Below, piece by piece: positions 17,911 to 26,778 of a DNA stretch of 64,000 bases. This stretch comes from Comamonas avium (lineage in GTDB: Bacteria; Pseudomonadota; Gammaproteobacteria; Burkholderiales; Burkholderiaceae_C), in NCBI RefSeq assembly GCF_014836675.1, contig NZ_JACSQK010000003.1, positions 430,763 through 494,762 on the forward strand, read 5' to 3'. Positions within the stretch are counted from its first letter, which is position 1. Each line of letters starts with the position of its first letter. The notes beneath the pieces were generated by a model that searched no databases, was not told the DNA's origin, and was given only the letters and a program-made list of their open reading frames with translations. Both the position numbers and the translations under genes were made by a program.

Positions 17911-18615
17911 ATGCATACCTCAGCGCTTGTAATGTTTTCGGGTGGACAAGACTCCACCACATGCTTGGCCCATGCGCTGTCGAAATACGACCGTGTGGAG
18001 ACCTTGGGCTTCAACTATGGCCAGCGCCACAGCATTGAGATGCAGGTGCGCCTGCAGGTGCTGGAGAAGTTGCGTGCGCAATTTGCGCAATGGGCGCACA
18101 AGCTGGGGCAAGACCACGTGCTGTCGCTGGATGTGCTGCAGCAAATTGGCGGCTCTTCGCTGACCGATGAGGTGGCTTTTGCCATGCAGGCCGATGGGTT
18201 GCCCAATACCTTTGTGCCGGGGCGCAATCTGCTGTTTCTGACTGTGGCCGGGGCACTGGCCTACCGCCGGGGTGTACAGGTGATTGTGACGGGCGTGTGT
18301 GAAACGGATTTTTCAGGCTACCCCGATTGCCGCGATGACACCATGAAGGCCATGCAGCTGGCGCTGAATCTGGGGCTGGAGCGCCGCCTGCGCATTGAAA
18401 CTCCATTGATGTGGATCGACAAAGCCGCCACCTGGCAGATGGCCAAGGATTTGGGCGGTGATGCGCTGGTAGAGCTGGTGGTGAACGACACCCACACCTG
18501 CTATCAGGGCACGCGCGATGTGCTGCACGACTGGGGCTACGGCTGTGGCAGCTGCCCCGCGTGCGAGCTGCGCGCCAGTGGCTGGCAGCGCTGGAAGCGC
18601 ACGCAGTCCGCCTGA
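17911..18615 (+). CDS. queC: 7-cyano-7-deazaguanine synthase QueC
   Basis: Converts 7-carboxy-7-deazaguanine to preQ0 on the queuosine route, in the cytosol with ATP and ammonia. The 234 residues carry the PP-loop [11 protein letters not shown] at about 9-19, the [15 protein letters not shown] signature and four Cys near the C-terminus (CYQG, then CGSCPAC) for zinc. No other queuosine gene is in the window. The start is the first ATG; a terminator follows. Confidence 0.95.
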   Translation: MHTSALVMFSGGQDSTTCLAHALSKYDRVETLGFNYGQRHSIEMQVRLQVLEKLRAQFAQWAHKLGQDHVLSLDVLQQIGGSSLTDEVAFAMQADGLPNTFVPGRNLLFLTVAGALAYRRGVQVIVTGVCETDFSGYPDCRDDTMKAMQLALNLGLERRLRIETPLMWIDKAATWQMAKDLGGDALVELVVNDTHTCYQGTRDVLHDWGYGCGSCPACELRASGWQRWKRTQSA

Positions 18616-18624
18616 GCCATTGTG

Positions 18625-18650
18625 CAGCCAGTGTTTTGCTGGCTTTTATT
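18625..18650 (+). terminator. Intrinsic terminator of queC
   Basis: AGCCAG / CTGGCT stem with a seven-base loop, followed by TTTTATT. Confidence 0.65.
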
Positions 18651-18682
18651 GTTCATCTTTTTCCTGATTGGCTTGCCTGCCC

Positions 18683-19144
18683 ATGTCTATTGCCGACGCT
18701 CTCACCATTGCCCAGATGAACCCCGACGGCAGCGTGCCAGTGCCCGAAGCACCTGACGCACAGGCCAATGCGGCAGCGGCTGCCTTGGAGCGAGAGGCGC
18801 AGCTGGAGGCCTTGCAGACACAGATGGCGGACTTGCAGGAGGTGCTGTCCAAACCGCTGTCTGAGATTTTGGCCGACCACGAGCGCTTCAAGAAAGCCGC
18901 CGCCGCGTGGGATGCCTTTGGCGCGATGTGGATGCTGTCGCAGCGGGCCATGCGCCGTGTGGCACTGGACCTGGCCGAGCAGCAGGGCGTGAGCGAAGCA
19001 GATGTGGTGGCACGGGCCATGGCCTATGGCAATGAGGTGCTCAATGGAGAGGACGTGGACCTCAGCGGCTCTATTGCCCCGGCGCAAATGGCGCACATTG
19101 CGCGGCACAAGCTGTTTTTACGCAACCAGTTCAGGCAAGGCTGA
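18683..19144 (+). CDS. Hypothetical helical protein
   Basis: A 153-residue acidic protein starting at ATG 18683 (a TTG 15 nt upstream is possible). Residues about 25-60 are Ala/Glu/Gln rich with heptad-like hydrophobics, suggesting a coiled coil; the rest is predicted helical, with no membrane segment or signal peptide. I do not recognise a domain. GC content and codon use are like the neighbours, and the frame is long and free of signs of decay, so it is likely a real lineage-specific gene. Confidence 0.6.
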   Translation: MSIADALTIAQMNPDGSVPVPEAPDAQANAAAAALEREAQLEALQTQMADLQEVLSKPLSEILADHERFKKAAAAWDAFGAMWMLSQRAMRRVALDLAEQQGVSEADVVARAMAYGNEVLNGEDVDLSGSIAPAQMAHIARHKLFLRNQFRQG

Positions 19145-19235
19145 GCGTTATCGACATCGACACCTGAACCGGCTGCAGGCCACTTGCGCCGGCTTTTAAC
19201 CTGCCTTGGGCAAGACGCAGCCTAGCTGTGCGGCT

Positions 19236-19919
19236 TCAACGCTGCGTGCGGTAGGGCTCTTCAAAATCGCGAAAATCCTGCTCGGCCAGCGCATCGGTGA
19301 TCCAGGCCTGCACGGCTGGCAGTGCCCGCACCCGCTCAACATAGCCCGCGATGGCTGGCGGCAGGGGCAGCGCGTAGGTGTGCAGGCGCATGCACACAGG
19401 GGCAAAAAAAGCGTCAGCCATGCTGAAACTGCCAAACAGCATGGGGCCACCGTGGCTTTGCAGCAGCGTGCCCCACATCTCGATCAGGCGTGACACATTG
19501 GCGCGCACGGCGTCTTGCTCGGCCCAGATCCTGGCGCCCACTTCGGGCAAAGCGGCCTCGATGTTCATCGGGCAGTGGCTGCGCAGGGCGCCAAAGCCGC
19601 TGTGCATTTCTGCGCAGATGCTGCGTGCCCGTGCGCGGTCGGCAAAGGCTTTGGGCCAGATGCCTGCGTGGGAAAATTCTTCGGCCAGGTATTCCGCAAT
19701 GGCAAGGGTGTCCCACACCGCCAGTCCGTCATGCACCAGCAGCGGCACATTGTGCGTGGGGGTCAGGGCGCGCATGGTTTGCTTGAACTGTGAGCCGGGC
19801 GCAAAGCTGTCAAAGCGCACCATGACTTCTGTAAACGGAATGCCCAGCTGGCGCATGGCCACCCAGGGACGCATTGACCATGACGAGTAGTTTTTGTTAC
19901 CGATGTACAACTGCAGCAT
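19236..19919 (-). CDS. Glutathione S-transferase family protein
   Basis: A 227-residue GST-like protein. The N-terminal thioredoxin-like domain opens with LQLYIGNKNYSSWSMRPWVAMRQ, whose Ser-rich loop is typical of the beta/zeta-like bacterial group with an N-terminal catalytic Ser, and includes NVPLLVHDG with the cis-Pro and AIAEYLAEEF. The C-terminal helical domain contains MLFGSFSMADAFFAPV. Probably a glutathione-dependent detoxification or isomerase enzyme; substrate unknown. The ATG is preceded by AAGGAGT. Confidence 0.88.
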   Translation of the reverse strand: MLQLYIGNKNYSSWSMRPWVAMRQLGIPFTEVMVRFDSFAPGSQFKQTMRALTPTHNVPLLVHDGLAVWDTLAIAEYLAEEFSHAGIWPKAFADRARARSICAEMHSGFGALRSHCPMNIEAALPEVGARIWAEQDAVRANVSRLIEMWGTLLQSHGGPMLFGSFSMADAFFAPVCMRLHTYALPLPPAIAGYVERVRALPAVQAWITDALAEQDFRDFEEPYRTQR

Positions 19920-19932
19920 GGGTCACTCCTTA

Positions 19933-20029
19933 TTAAAAAAAGTAGCTGTTAACGCTTTGTCCTATTGGTTTTAAGCATCTTTTCTATCTGAAAACAAGGA
20001 GGCGTAAGCGCTTTAAGCTTCTATTTTTG
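19933..20029. repeat. Comamonadaceae intergenic repeat, copy 2 (enters a coding sequence)
   Basis: AAAAAAAGTAGCTGTTAACGCTTTGT...AAGCATC...CTATCTGAAAA...GCGTAAGCGCTTTAAGCTTCTATTTTT. It shows the flanking A/T runs, the AGCT ends, the AGCGCTT-type blocks and the TATCTGAA core. Its right end supplies the last codons and stop of the gene at 20013-20288. Confidence 0.7.
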
Positions 20030-20288
20030 TGCGCGGGCGCAGCCCAGCCTGAGCTGCATGGGTCTGGTGCACCATGTCAGACAGCCACGCGTGGCTTTCT
20101 GGCAGGTTGAACAAAAAGTCCCAGATGGCATCGTGCTGGCGTGGGGTCAGGCTGTGTGGGCCGTGCTTGCGCATGTGGGTTTGCAGGCGCTGTACCTCTT
20201 GACGCGTCAGGGGCGAGGCCATGGGCGTGAGCGGAGGGCGCTGCTGAATCAGACGCTGGGGAACAGATTTCTTTTTACGAATGGGCAT
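20013..20288 (-). CDS. Small basic hypothetical protein
   Basis: A 91-residue basic protein with a run of Lys/Arg at the N-terminus and the central segment LTPRQHDAIWDFLFNLPESH. There is no signal peptide or membrane helix and no family I recognise. It begins 18 nt after the 5-formyl-THF cyclo-ligase stop on the same strand, which supports translation as part of that operon. Its final codons (TKIEA) and stop lie in the intergenic repeat, so the ancestral C-terminus may have been replaced. Confidence 0.6.
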   Translation of the reverse strand: MPIRKKKSVPQRLIQQRPPLTPMASPLTRQEVQRLQTHMRKHGPHSLTPRQHDAIWDFLFNLPESHAWLSDMVHQTHAAQAGLRPRTKIEA

Positions 20289-20306
20289 ACGGGAGCAAAC
20301 AATCCA

Positions 20307-20879
20307 TCAAACCGGCCAAATGACGCCGTTGTCGTTCAGGATGGCATCTAAAGGCAAGTCGTGCGATTGCGGCACGAAATCCTCAATGAAACCCTGGGTG
20401 AATCCAAGGCCGACGGTATGGGGTGCTGGGGTGAGCTTAGCCAGCGTGCGGTCGTAAAAACCGCCGCCGTAACCCAGCCGGTAGCCGCCCGGGCCGTAGC
20501 CTACGCAGGGCACAAACAGCAAAGTGGGGGTCAGCACCTCGGTGTCTTTGGGCTTGGGAATGCCGTAGGCGTCTTCTTCCATGGGGCAGCCGGGGTGCCA
20601 GGCATGAAAACGCATGGTTTTGGTGACCTTGTCGATCACGGGCAGGGCAATGCGGCGGCGCTGGGGCTTGTCCAGCAGTTCACCGTCTTCTTTCCAGCGA
20701 TGCAGCACGGGCAGGGGGTCAAACTCGCCCTTGATGGGCCAGTAGGCGCCTATCACGAGATCGGGTCGGTCCACCAGCCAAATGCGCATCACGCGTTGTA
20801 AATCGTCTGCGCGCTGTAGGCGGTCGGCCATATTCAGGCGTTGCTGCACCAAGGTGCGCCGAAGGGCCACTTTGTCCAT
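20307..20879 (-). CDS. 5-formyltetrahydrofolate cyclo-ligase
   Basis: Converts 5-formyl-THF to 5,10-methenyl-THF with ATP. Starting at ATG 20879 the product has 190 residues, the family size; a longer frame would overlap slt and is rejected. The substrate- and ATP-binding signature GYGPGGYRLGYGGGFYDRTL is near residues 130-149, and GAYWPIKGEFD near the N-terminal third is also typical. It is divergent from slt with only 14 bp between the start codons, so the two promoters must overlap the opposite coding starts. Confidence 0.92.
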   Translation of the reverse strand: MDKVALRRTLVQQRLNMADRLQRADDLQRVMRIWLVDRPDLVIGAYWPIKGEFDPLPVLHRWKEDGELLDKPQRRRIALPVIDKVTKTMRFHAWHPGCPMEEDAYGIPKPKDTEVLTPTLLFVPCVGYGPGGYRLGYGGGFYDRTLAKLTPAPHTVGLGFTQGFIEDFVPQSHDLPLDAILNDNGVIWPV

Positions 20880-20893
20880 CACATAATTCCCCC

Positions 20894-22876
20894 ATGCAAT
20901 GGCACAAGATTCTGACACCGCTTTGCGCGGCCGTACTTTTAAGCGCTCCTGTTTCGTGGGCAACTGCCCAAACGGCAGGGGACAATGTTTTGCTGCAAAT
21001 GCAGGAAGCGGCCCGCAAGGGCGATAAGGCCAGACTGGCCACGCTCCTGCCACAGACGGCAGGGCACCCCCTGGAGCCGTGGGCCGCATATTGGGAGCTC
21101 AAGAGCCGCCTCAATACGGCAGCGCCTTCTGAAGTTGAGGCATTTTTGCAACGCTGGCGCGGCACCTACCAGGAAGACCGCATGCGCAATGACTGGTTGC
21201 TGCTGCTGGGCCAGCGCCGTCAGTGGGCAGACTTTGAGCGCCTGTTGCCCGAGTTCCGCATGCAGGACGACCGCGAGGTGCGCTGCTACGAGCTGGCGGT
21301 GCAGACCATTGAGCGCCGCCAGCCCGAGCATGCCCCGCAAGAAGTGGCTCGCCTGTGGCACGCACAGCGCGACGGCGACGACGGCTGCACCCAGGCGGCC
21401 AGCGAGCTGTATGCGATCAAGAAGCTCGATGAGGGTGAAGTGTGGAAGCGGGCCCGCCTTTCGGCAGAGCTCAATCGCCAGACCGCCGCTCGTCGCGCAG
21501 TCGATATCGTGGCGCCAGAGGCGCTGCAGCATGTGGCTGAAGTGTTCGCCTCACCGATCAAATACCTGGCAGGCACCAGCAAGGTGCGTGGCAATACCCG
21601 CCGTGAACTGGCTGCACTGGCGCTGATCCGCGTGGCCAGCAACGACCCGGAGCAAGCCGCCAGCCTGATGGAAACCCGCTGGGGCAACCAGTTGCGCGCA
21701 GAAGAGCGTGACTGGGTCTGGGGTGTGATTGGCAAGGTGAGCGCACGCCGCCTGTCCAGCGATGCCGTGGGCTACTTTGCCAAAGTGGGCAAGCCAGAGC
21801 GCATGTCCGAAGAGGCGCAGGAGTGGATGGTGCGCGCCAACTTGCGTGCCGGTCAGTGGCATACGGTACGCAAAACCATTGATGACATGCCGCCTGCCAT
21901 GCAGGCCGACAGCACATGGGTGTACTGGAAGGCGCGTGCCTTGCTCAACGACCGCCGCGTGAGCGAGGCCGAGCAGGCCGAAGCCAGACGCCTGCTGCAA
22001 AGCATTGCCAGCGTGAAAGGCTTTTACGAAAAACTGGCGCTGGAAGAGCTGGGCCAGGCTGTCACCATGCCCCCCGCACCACCGCCACCGACTGCGCAAG
22101 AGCAGGCAGCCGTTGCAAGCAACCCCGGTCTGCAGCGTGCCCTGTATGCCATCCGCATCGGTCTGCGCAGCGAAGGAGTGCGCGAATGGAATTACAGCGT
22201 GGGCCTGCACGTGCCCGGTGGCATGAACGACCGCGAACTGCTGGCCGCTGCCGATCTGGCCTGCAAGGCGCAGATATGGGACCGCTGCATCAACACCAGC
22301 GAACGCACGCGCGATGTGATTGACTGGAACCAGCGCTTTCCCATGCCTTTCCATGACGCGGTGATTGCACGCTCCAAGAGCATTGGGCTGGACCCGGCGT
22401 ATGTGTATGGGCTGATTCGACAGGAAAGCCGGTTCATCATGGATGCGCGCTCGCATGTCGGGGCATCGGGCTTGATGCAGGTGATGCCTGCCACTGCCAG
22501 ATGGACGGCCAAGAAGATCGGCATGACCGACTTTCAGCCCCACATGATCAACGACCGCGATGTGAACATCACGATTGGCACGTCCTACCTGAAGCTGGCG
22601 CTGGATGATTTTGATGGCTCCATGGCCTTGGCCGCTGCGGGCTACAACGCCGGGCCCGGTCGCCCGCGCAACTGGCGCAACGGCCCCGTTTTGGACGGTG
22701 CCATCTGGGCTGAAAATGTGCCGTTTGCAGAAACCCGCGACTACGTCAAGAAGGTGCTCTCCAACGCCACCAATTACGCAGCCATGATTACGGGCCAGCC
22801 CCAGTCGCTGAAGGCACGCTTAGGCACGATTGGCCCGAAGCTGACGTTGACGGAAGCGACGCCTGATTTGCCTTAA
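20894..22876 (+). CDS. slt: Soluble lytic murein transglycosylase (Slt70 type)
   Basis: Periplasmic exolytic transglycosylase that cleaves peptidoglycan to 1,6-anhydro-muropeptides. A signal peptide covers about residues 1-26 (basic start, hydrophobic core, cut near ATA-QTA). A long helical superhelix domain (about 30-480) is followed by the catalytic GH23 domain, with the active Glu in GLIRQESRFI and the GASGLMQVMPATA and AAGYNAGPGR motifs. Length 660 residues is normal for the family. Confidence 0.94.
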   Translation: MQWHKILTPLCAAVLLSAPVSWATAQTAGDNVLLQMQEAARKGDKARLATLLPQTAGHPLEPWAAYWELKSRLNTAAPSEVEAFLQRWRGTYQEDRMRNDWLLLLGQRRQWADFERLLPEFRMQDDREVRCYELAVQTIERRQPEHAPQEVARLWHAQRDGDDGCTQAASELYAIKKLDEGEVWKRARLSAELNRQTAARRAVDIVAPEALQHVAEVFASPIKYLAGTSKVRGNTRRELAALALIRVASNDPEQAASLMETRWGNQLRAEERDWVWGVIGKVSARRLSSDAVGYFAKVGKPERMSEEAQEWMVRANLRAGQWHTVRKTIDDMPPAMQADSTWVYWKARALLNDRRVSEAEQAEARRLLQSIASVKGFYEKLALEELGQAVTMPPAPPPPTAQEQAAVASNPGLQRALYAIRIGLRSEGVREWNYSVGLHVPGGMNDRELLAAADLACKAQIWDRCINTSERTRDVIDWNQRFPMPFHDAVIARSKSIGLDPAYVYGLIRQESRFIMDARSHVGASGLMQVMPATARWTAKKIGMTDFQPHMINDRDVNITIGTSYLKLALDDFDGSMALAAAGYNAGPGRPRNWRNGPVLDGAIWAENVPFAETRDYVKKVLSNATNYAAMITGQPQSLKARLGTIGPKLTLTEATPDLP

Positions 22877-22908
22877 GGCCCGCCGACACCACTCTGGCAT
22901 TTCATTAC

Positions 22909-22946
22909 AAAGCCTTGGCAATACCTTGGGGGTCTGCCAAGGCTTT
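22909..22946. terminator. Inverted repeat downstream of slt
   Basis: Perfect 12-bp arms AAAGCCTTGGCA / TGCCAAGGCTTT around a 14-base spacer. No long T-run follows, so its strength as an intrinsic terminator is uncertain. It lies between two convergent genes. Confidence 0.5.
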
Positions 22947-23082
22947 GCAGCCGGTCGTAAGGCCAGCGGCAACCTGTGACTGGCTGGTGTGTGAGTGGCG
23001 CTTGCTGCGTGAAAGGTGTAAGCGGGGTCAAAGGCAGCAGAGTCAGCAGAGTCAGCAGAGGCTCAAGCCAACCTGTCAGCCG

Positions 23083-24027
23083 TCAGCGGTTGCAAAGTAC
23101 CAGCACGCCGTCTTGCTGCTCCACAGCGGCGGCCTTGCTGCTGACCAGCTCTTCAATCAGCGTGCCCAGCCAGTTTTCCAGGCTCTGTGCTGCAAAGTAC
23201 CTCTCGTGCAGCATGCCCACGTACGGGGTGTTGACGCACCAGCCCTGCACCTGCTGCAGGGGCAGTTGCTGCCACTCCAGCAGTTTGTATTTGAGCAGCA
23301 CCTTGGCGGCGTAACGGGCGTGGCGCAGCGGACTTTCCATGAAACCGTGCAAGCGCTTGCGTGCAATGGCCAACGCCTGGGTCACATCGCTGAACCTGGG
23401 GCCGTGGCCTGGCAGCACCAGCGATGGCTGCAGCGCTTCAATCACATCCAGTGTGGCGGCCACTTCGGCAAACGCCTGCTCTCCCTCAATTTCCGGGAAA
23501 ACCACCCCAAAGCCGTTCTCCCAAAGAGCGTCGGCTGAAATGAGGGTGCGCTGCTGCGGCTCAAACAGGATGATGGAGTGCGGGTCATGGCCCGGCGCTG
23601 CATGCACCTGCCAGCGCTGCTGACCGAGATTGATTTCGGTGCCTGGCTCCAGCACGTGTTCGGCATGAAAGCGCGGGCATTCTTGCCCCGTGGGCGTGTA
23701 GCTCAGGGCGGCAGGGTCCCAGGCGCGTACATGTTGAAGCTGCCCGGGGGCTATCCACGTCTGCAGATGGGGCCAGCGGGCTTGCAAGGCAGCGTTGCCG
23801 CCGCAGTGGTCACTGTGTAGATGGGTGTTGAGAATGCGTGTGAGCGGGCGCGTGCCAATGCTGTTTTCAACCAGCGTCACGGTTTGCTCAGCGTGGACGC
23901 AGTAGCCGGTATCCACGATGGCCGCGCTGTCGTCGTCCACAAAAATGACGTTATTGGCTGACAGCCAGCCACGTTCCAGAAAAAACATACCGGGCCCAAG
24001 GCCCGGTGAGGAAAGGGCGTGATCCAT
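23083..24027 (-). CDS. Metallo-beta-lactamase-fold hydrolase
   Basis: A 314-residue MBL-fold protein with the binuclear metal motif THLHSDHCGG near residues 70-79, the later His of APGHDPHSII and the LPGHGPRFSD segment. The C-terminal helical extension is like those of glyoxalase II-type and thioesterase-like MBL proteins. The ATG at 24027 lies just after the fadD-type stop at 24030; a TTG at 24033 overlaps it and is possible. It follows the acyl-CoA ligase on the same strand and could hydrolyse a CoA thioester (inference). Confidence 0.82.
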   Translation of the reverse strand: MDHALSSPGLGPGMFFLERGWLSANNVIFVDDDSAAIVDTGYCVHAEQTVTLVENSIGTRPLTRILNTHLHSDHCGGNAALQARWPHLQTWIAPGQLQHVRAWDPAALSYTPTGQECPRFHAEHVLEPGTEINLGQQRWQVHAAPGHDPHSIILFEPQQRTLISADALWENGFGVVFPEIEGEQAFAEVAATLDVIEALQPSLVLPGHGPRFSDVTQALAIARKRLHGFMESPLRHARYAAKVLLKYKLLEWQQLPLQQVQGWCVNTPYVGMLHERYFAAQSLENWLGTLIEELVSSKAAAVEQQDGVLVLCNR

Positions 24028-24029
24028 GG

Positions 24030-25739
24030 TCAATGTGCTGCGGGCGCCTTGTCTGAAGCGCTGGGGCTGCGCAATTCGCGGCGCAAAATTTTGCCCACGT
24101 TGGTTTTGGGCAGCTCTTCGCGAAACTCAATGTACTTGGGGCGCTTGTAGCCGGTGAGGTTGTCGTGGCAGTAGCGCAGCAGGCGTTCTTCGGTAAGTGT
24201 GGGATCGTTCTTGACCACAAACACCTTGATGGCTTCGCCAGCATGTTCATCGGGTACACCGATGGCAGCACATTCCACCACGCCGGGGCACAGCGAGATG
24301 ACGTTCTCCAGCTCATTGGGAAAGACGTTAAAGCCGCTGACCAAGATCATGTCTTTCTTGCGGTCAATGATCTTGATGAAGCCGCGCTCGTCCATCAGGC
24401 CTATATCGCCGGTGCGCATGAATCCGTCGGCCGTAAAGGCCTGGGCGGTTTCTTCGGGCTGGTTGTAGTAGCCACGCATCACGTTGGGGCCCTTGATGCA
24501 GATTTCACCGTTTTCTCCCTGAGGCACGGTGTTTCCTTCATCGTCCTTGATCGCAATGTCAATGCCGGGCAAGGGCAGGCCAATGTTGCCGCTAAAACTG
24601 GTGGCATTCACGGGGTTGTTGGTGCCAATGGCGCAGGTCTCGCTCATGCCCCAGCCTTCAATCATGACCTTGCCGGTCACTTTCTGCCACTGGCGCGCTG
24701 TGCCTTCGGAGGCCGCCATGCCCCCGGCCTGCGATACCGCCAGCTCTGAAAAATCAATGGTCCGGAATTTTTCGTTTTGCAGCAAGGCGTTGAACAAGGT
24801 GTTCACAGCTGGCAGCGTGTGAAAGGGGCGCTTGCGCAGCACTTCCACAAACTTGGGGATATCGCGCGGATTGGGGATCAGGCTCATGCTGGAGCCTTGG
24901 CGCAGCGACAGCAGCAGCAGCGTCAGCGCAAAGATGTGATAGAGCGGCAGTGCAGCAATGCTGTGCAGTTTGCGCAGGTCGGTCGTGCCAGCGTAAGCGG
25001 GGGCAAACCACGCCTCGGCCTGCAAGGTGGCGGCAATGATGTTGCGGTGGGTGAGCACCGCGCCTTTGGACAGGCCCGTGGTGCCGCCCGTGTATTGCAA
25101 GAAGGCAATGCTGTCGTGGTTGACCTGGGGCTTGCGCAGCGTTTTGCCAGCGCCTGTCGACAGTGCTTTATTAAAAGTTGTGACGGTGCGGCCATCCAGC
25201 GGCAGCTCGTAGGCGGGCACCATCTTGGCCAGATGGCGCACGGCAAAGGTGATCCAGCGGCCATACGCAAAACCCAGCAAGTCGCCCATGGAGGCCATGC
25301 ACACATGCTTGATGGGTGTGTGCGTGATGACGTCCGACAGCGTGTGCGCGAAGTTCTCCAAAATAATGATGGCCGTCGCCCCGGAGTCCTTGAGCTGGTG
25401 CTCCAGCTCGCGCGCGGTGTACAGCGGGTTGACGTTGACACAGGTGTAGCCAGCGCGCAGCACCGCCGCCATGCTGACGGCAAACTGCGGAATATTGGGC
25501 AGCATGATGGCCACGCGGGCATCGGGCGCAAGGTTCAGGCTTTGCAGCCAGGCCGCCAGTTGCAGAGACAGTTTGTCCAGATCCCGGTACTTCATCCACA
25601 CGTCCATGCACACCGTGAAGGGCTGATCGGCGTACTTGCTCAGCGAATCTTCCAGCATGTCGACCACGGAGGCGTAGATCTCTGGTTTGACTTCGTGGGG
25701 TACCCCTGCAGGGTAGTGGTTGAGCCACAGACGATCCAT
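24030..25739 (-). CDS. fadD: Long-chain fatty acid-CoA ligase (FadD type)
   Basis: Activates fatty acids to acyl-CoA via acyl-AMP at the inner membrane. The start at ATG 25739 has AGAAAGG upstream and gives 569 residues; more upstream Met codons exist. Motifs: P-loop YTGGTTGLSKGA, gate residues WGMSET, and the FadD signature around DRKKDMILVSGFNVFPNELE. The catalytic Lys is expected near the end (NVGKILRREL). The MBL hydrolase gene is directly downstream, so the two may form a lipid-handling pair. Confidence 0.9.
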   Translation of the reverse strand: MDRLWLNHYPAGVPHEVKPEIYASVVDMLEDSLSKYADQPFTVCMDVWMKYRDLDKLSLQLAAWLQSLNLAPDARVAIMLPNIPQFAVSMAAVLRAGYTCVNVNPLYTARELEHQLKDSGATAIIILENFAHTLSDVITHTPIKHVCMASMGDLLGFAYGRWITFAVRHLAKMVPAYELPLDGRTVTTFNKALSTGAGKTLRKPQVNHDSIAFLQYTGGTTGLSKGAVLTHRNIIAATLQAEAWFAPAYAGTTDLRKLHSIAALPLYHIFALTLLLLSLRQGSSMSLIPNPRDIPKFVEVLRKRPFHTLPAVNTLFNALLQNEKFRTIDFSELAVSQAGGMAASEGTARQWQKVTGKVMIEGWGMSETCAIGTNNPVNATSFSGNIGLPLPGIDIAIKDDEGNTVPQGENGEICIKGPNVMRGYYNQPEETAQAFTADGFMRTGDIGLMDERGFIKIIDRKKDMILVSGFNVFPNELENVISLCPGVVECAAIGVPDEHAGEAIKVFVVKNDPTLTEERLLRYCHDNLTGYKRPKYIEFREELPKTNVGKILRRELRSPSASDKAPAAH

Positions 25740-25929
25740 GTCAGCGCCTTTCTTCATTGGTGCGGCCTGCAGCAACAACGCTAGGCCCTGCCAGCATTCT
25801 TGAAGGGGACCCATGAATTGGGGAGGGGGCTTTTCCTAGGGAAAGAGCAAACCAAGGGTTTGATCGGGGGCACTGAAGTCAAAAAAATTGCGTTGAGCCA
25901 AGCTTGCTTGCAAAATTCATGGCGTTAAT

Positions 25930-25959
25930 TTGGTCAATCACTGATTGCCTGCATAGAAT
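25930..25959 (+). promoter_or_regulatory. Candidate promoter of the Lrp-type gene
   Basis: TTGGTC and TAGAAT are 18 bp apart, 8 bp before the ATG at 25968. If used, the transcript would be nearly leaderless, in keeping with the lack of a visible ribosome-binding site. Confidence 0.4.
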
Positions 25960-25967
25960 CCGCTCAC

Positions 25968-26450
25968 ATGACTGCAGAACACACCCTCGATAAGCTGGAC
26001 CGTTCCATCCTGCGCCGCTTGCAGGAAAACGGGCGTGAAACCTATGACGTGATTGGCGAGCAGGTTGGCCTGTCCCCCAGCGCGGTGCTACGCCGTGTCA
26101 AGCGTCTGGAAGAGGCCGGTGTGATCGAGCGCTATGTGGCGCTGGTGCCACCCGAAAAAGTGGGCCTGGGTTTGACCGCCTACCTGAATGTGCGTCTGGA
26201 AAAAAGCACCGAAACGCACAAGCGCAATCCCATGGACGCATTCCGTCAGAGCGTGCAAAACTGGCCCGAAGTGGTGGAGTGCGCATCGCTGACCGGCGAG
26301 ATGGACTATCTGCTGCGCGTGGTGGTGGCCGATATGCAGCACTACAGCCGCTTCATCATGGAAACCCTGCTCAAGCACCCCAGCGTGTCGGACTGCAAAA
26401 CCAGCTTTGTGCTGGACCGCGTCAAAGCGACCACGTCGGTGCCTGTTTAA
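25968..26450 (+). CDS. Lrp/AsnC-family transcriptional regulator
   Basis: A 160-residue feast/famine regulator. The N-terminal HTH (about residues 7-60) reads LDRSILRRLQENGR...SPSAVLRRVKRLEEAG, followed by the RAM ligand domain with VVECASLTGEMDYLLRVVV. It probably binds an amino acid. The gene is divergent from the acyl-CoA ligase across 228 bp and followed by a strong terminator, so it is monocistronic. The ATG lacks a clear ribosome-binding site. Confidence 0.9.
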   Translation: MTAEHTLDKLDRSILRRLQENGRETYDVIGEQVGLSPSAVLRRVKRLEEAGVIERYVALVPPEKVGLGLTAYLNVRLEKSTETHKRNPMDAFRQSVQNWPEVVECASLTGEMDYLLRVVVADMQHYSRFIMETLLKHPSVSDCKTSFVLDRVKATTSVPV

Positions 26451-26541
26451 AAATATAGCTAACAACGCTTTATTAACAAATATTTCAGGTAGTTTTGTAT
26501 CTGAAGTCATTGCTAGATAAGCGCTAGTAGCTACTTTTTTA
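26448..26541. repeat. Comamonadaceae intergenic repeat, copy 3
   Basis: One of the clearest copies: AAAAATATAGCTAACAACGCTTT...GTTTTGTATCTGAAGTCATTGCTAGATAAGCGCTAGTAGCTACTTTTTTA. The ends are an imperfect inverted repeat (TAGCTA... / ...TAGCTA) with A/T runs outside. Confidence 0.75.
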
Positions 26542-26555
26542 ATCATCGCTTCAAA

Positions 26556-26583
26556 AACAGCACCTGTAGGTGCTGTTTTTTTG
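26556..26583 (+). terminator. Intrinsic terminator of the Lrp-type gene
   Basis: ACAGCACCT / AGGTGCTGT stem with a two-base spacer, preceded by A5 and followed by seven T. Confidence 0.85.
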
Positions 26584-26778
26584 TGGTGCAAAAGCACCGC
26601 TGTGCTGCCAAGAAGACAGCAAACAGAGGCCACCCCAATACCCAGCACACTTGATTTATGTTGCAATGCAGCAAATTAACGTAAACCCTAGGTTTTGCAC
26701 CGTCTTAAAACAATGCTGTCGCTGCGGCGTGCGATGCCTGAAACAATGTGCCAAGCCTTCTGCACAGGACTTTGACCC
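26584..26778. other. Non-coding stretch before the GNAT gene
   Basis: Part of a 328-bp gap that also holds repeat copy 3 and a terminator. The segment TTGATTTATGTTGCAATGCAGC near 26652 has a TTGCANNNTGCAA-like dyad and may contain a promoter for the gene at 26779; nothing firmer is visible. Confidence 0.35.

Noticed and set aside
21551-22543. 330-codon open frame antisense to slt
   Set aside because: Shadow of the transglycosylase gene, with no recognisable motif.
23028-23062. Short direct repeats GTCAGCAGA near 23040
   Set aside because: Only about three units of nine bases in an intergenic region; too short for a CRISPR or VNTR claim.
24777-25784. 335-codon open frame antisense to the acyl-CoA ligase
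   Set aside because: Shadow of a clear FadD-type gene; no domain.
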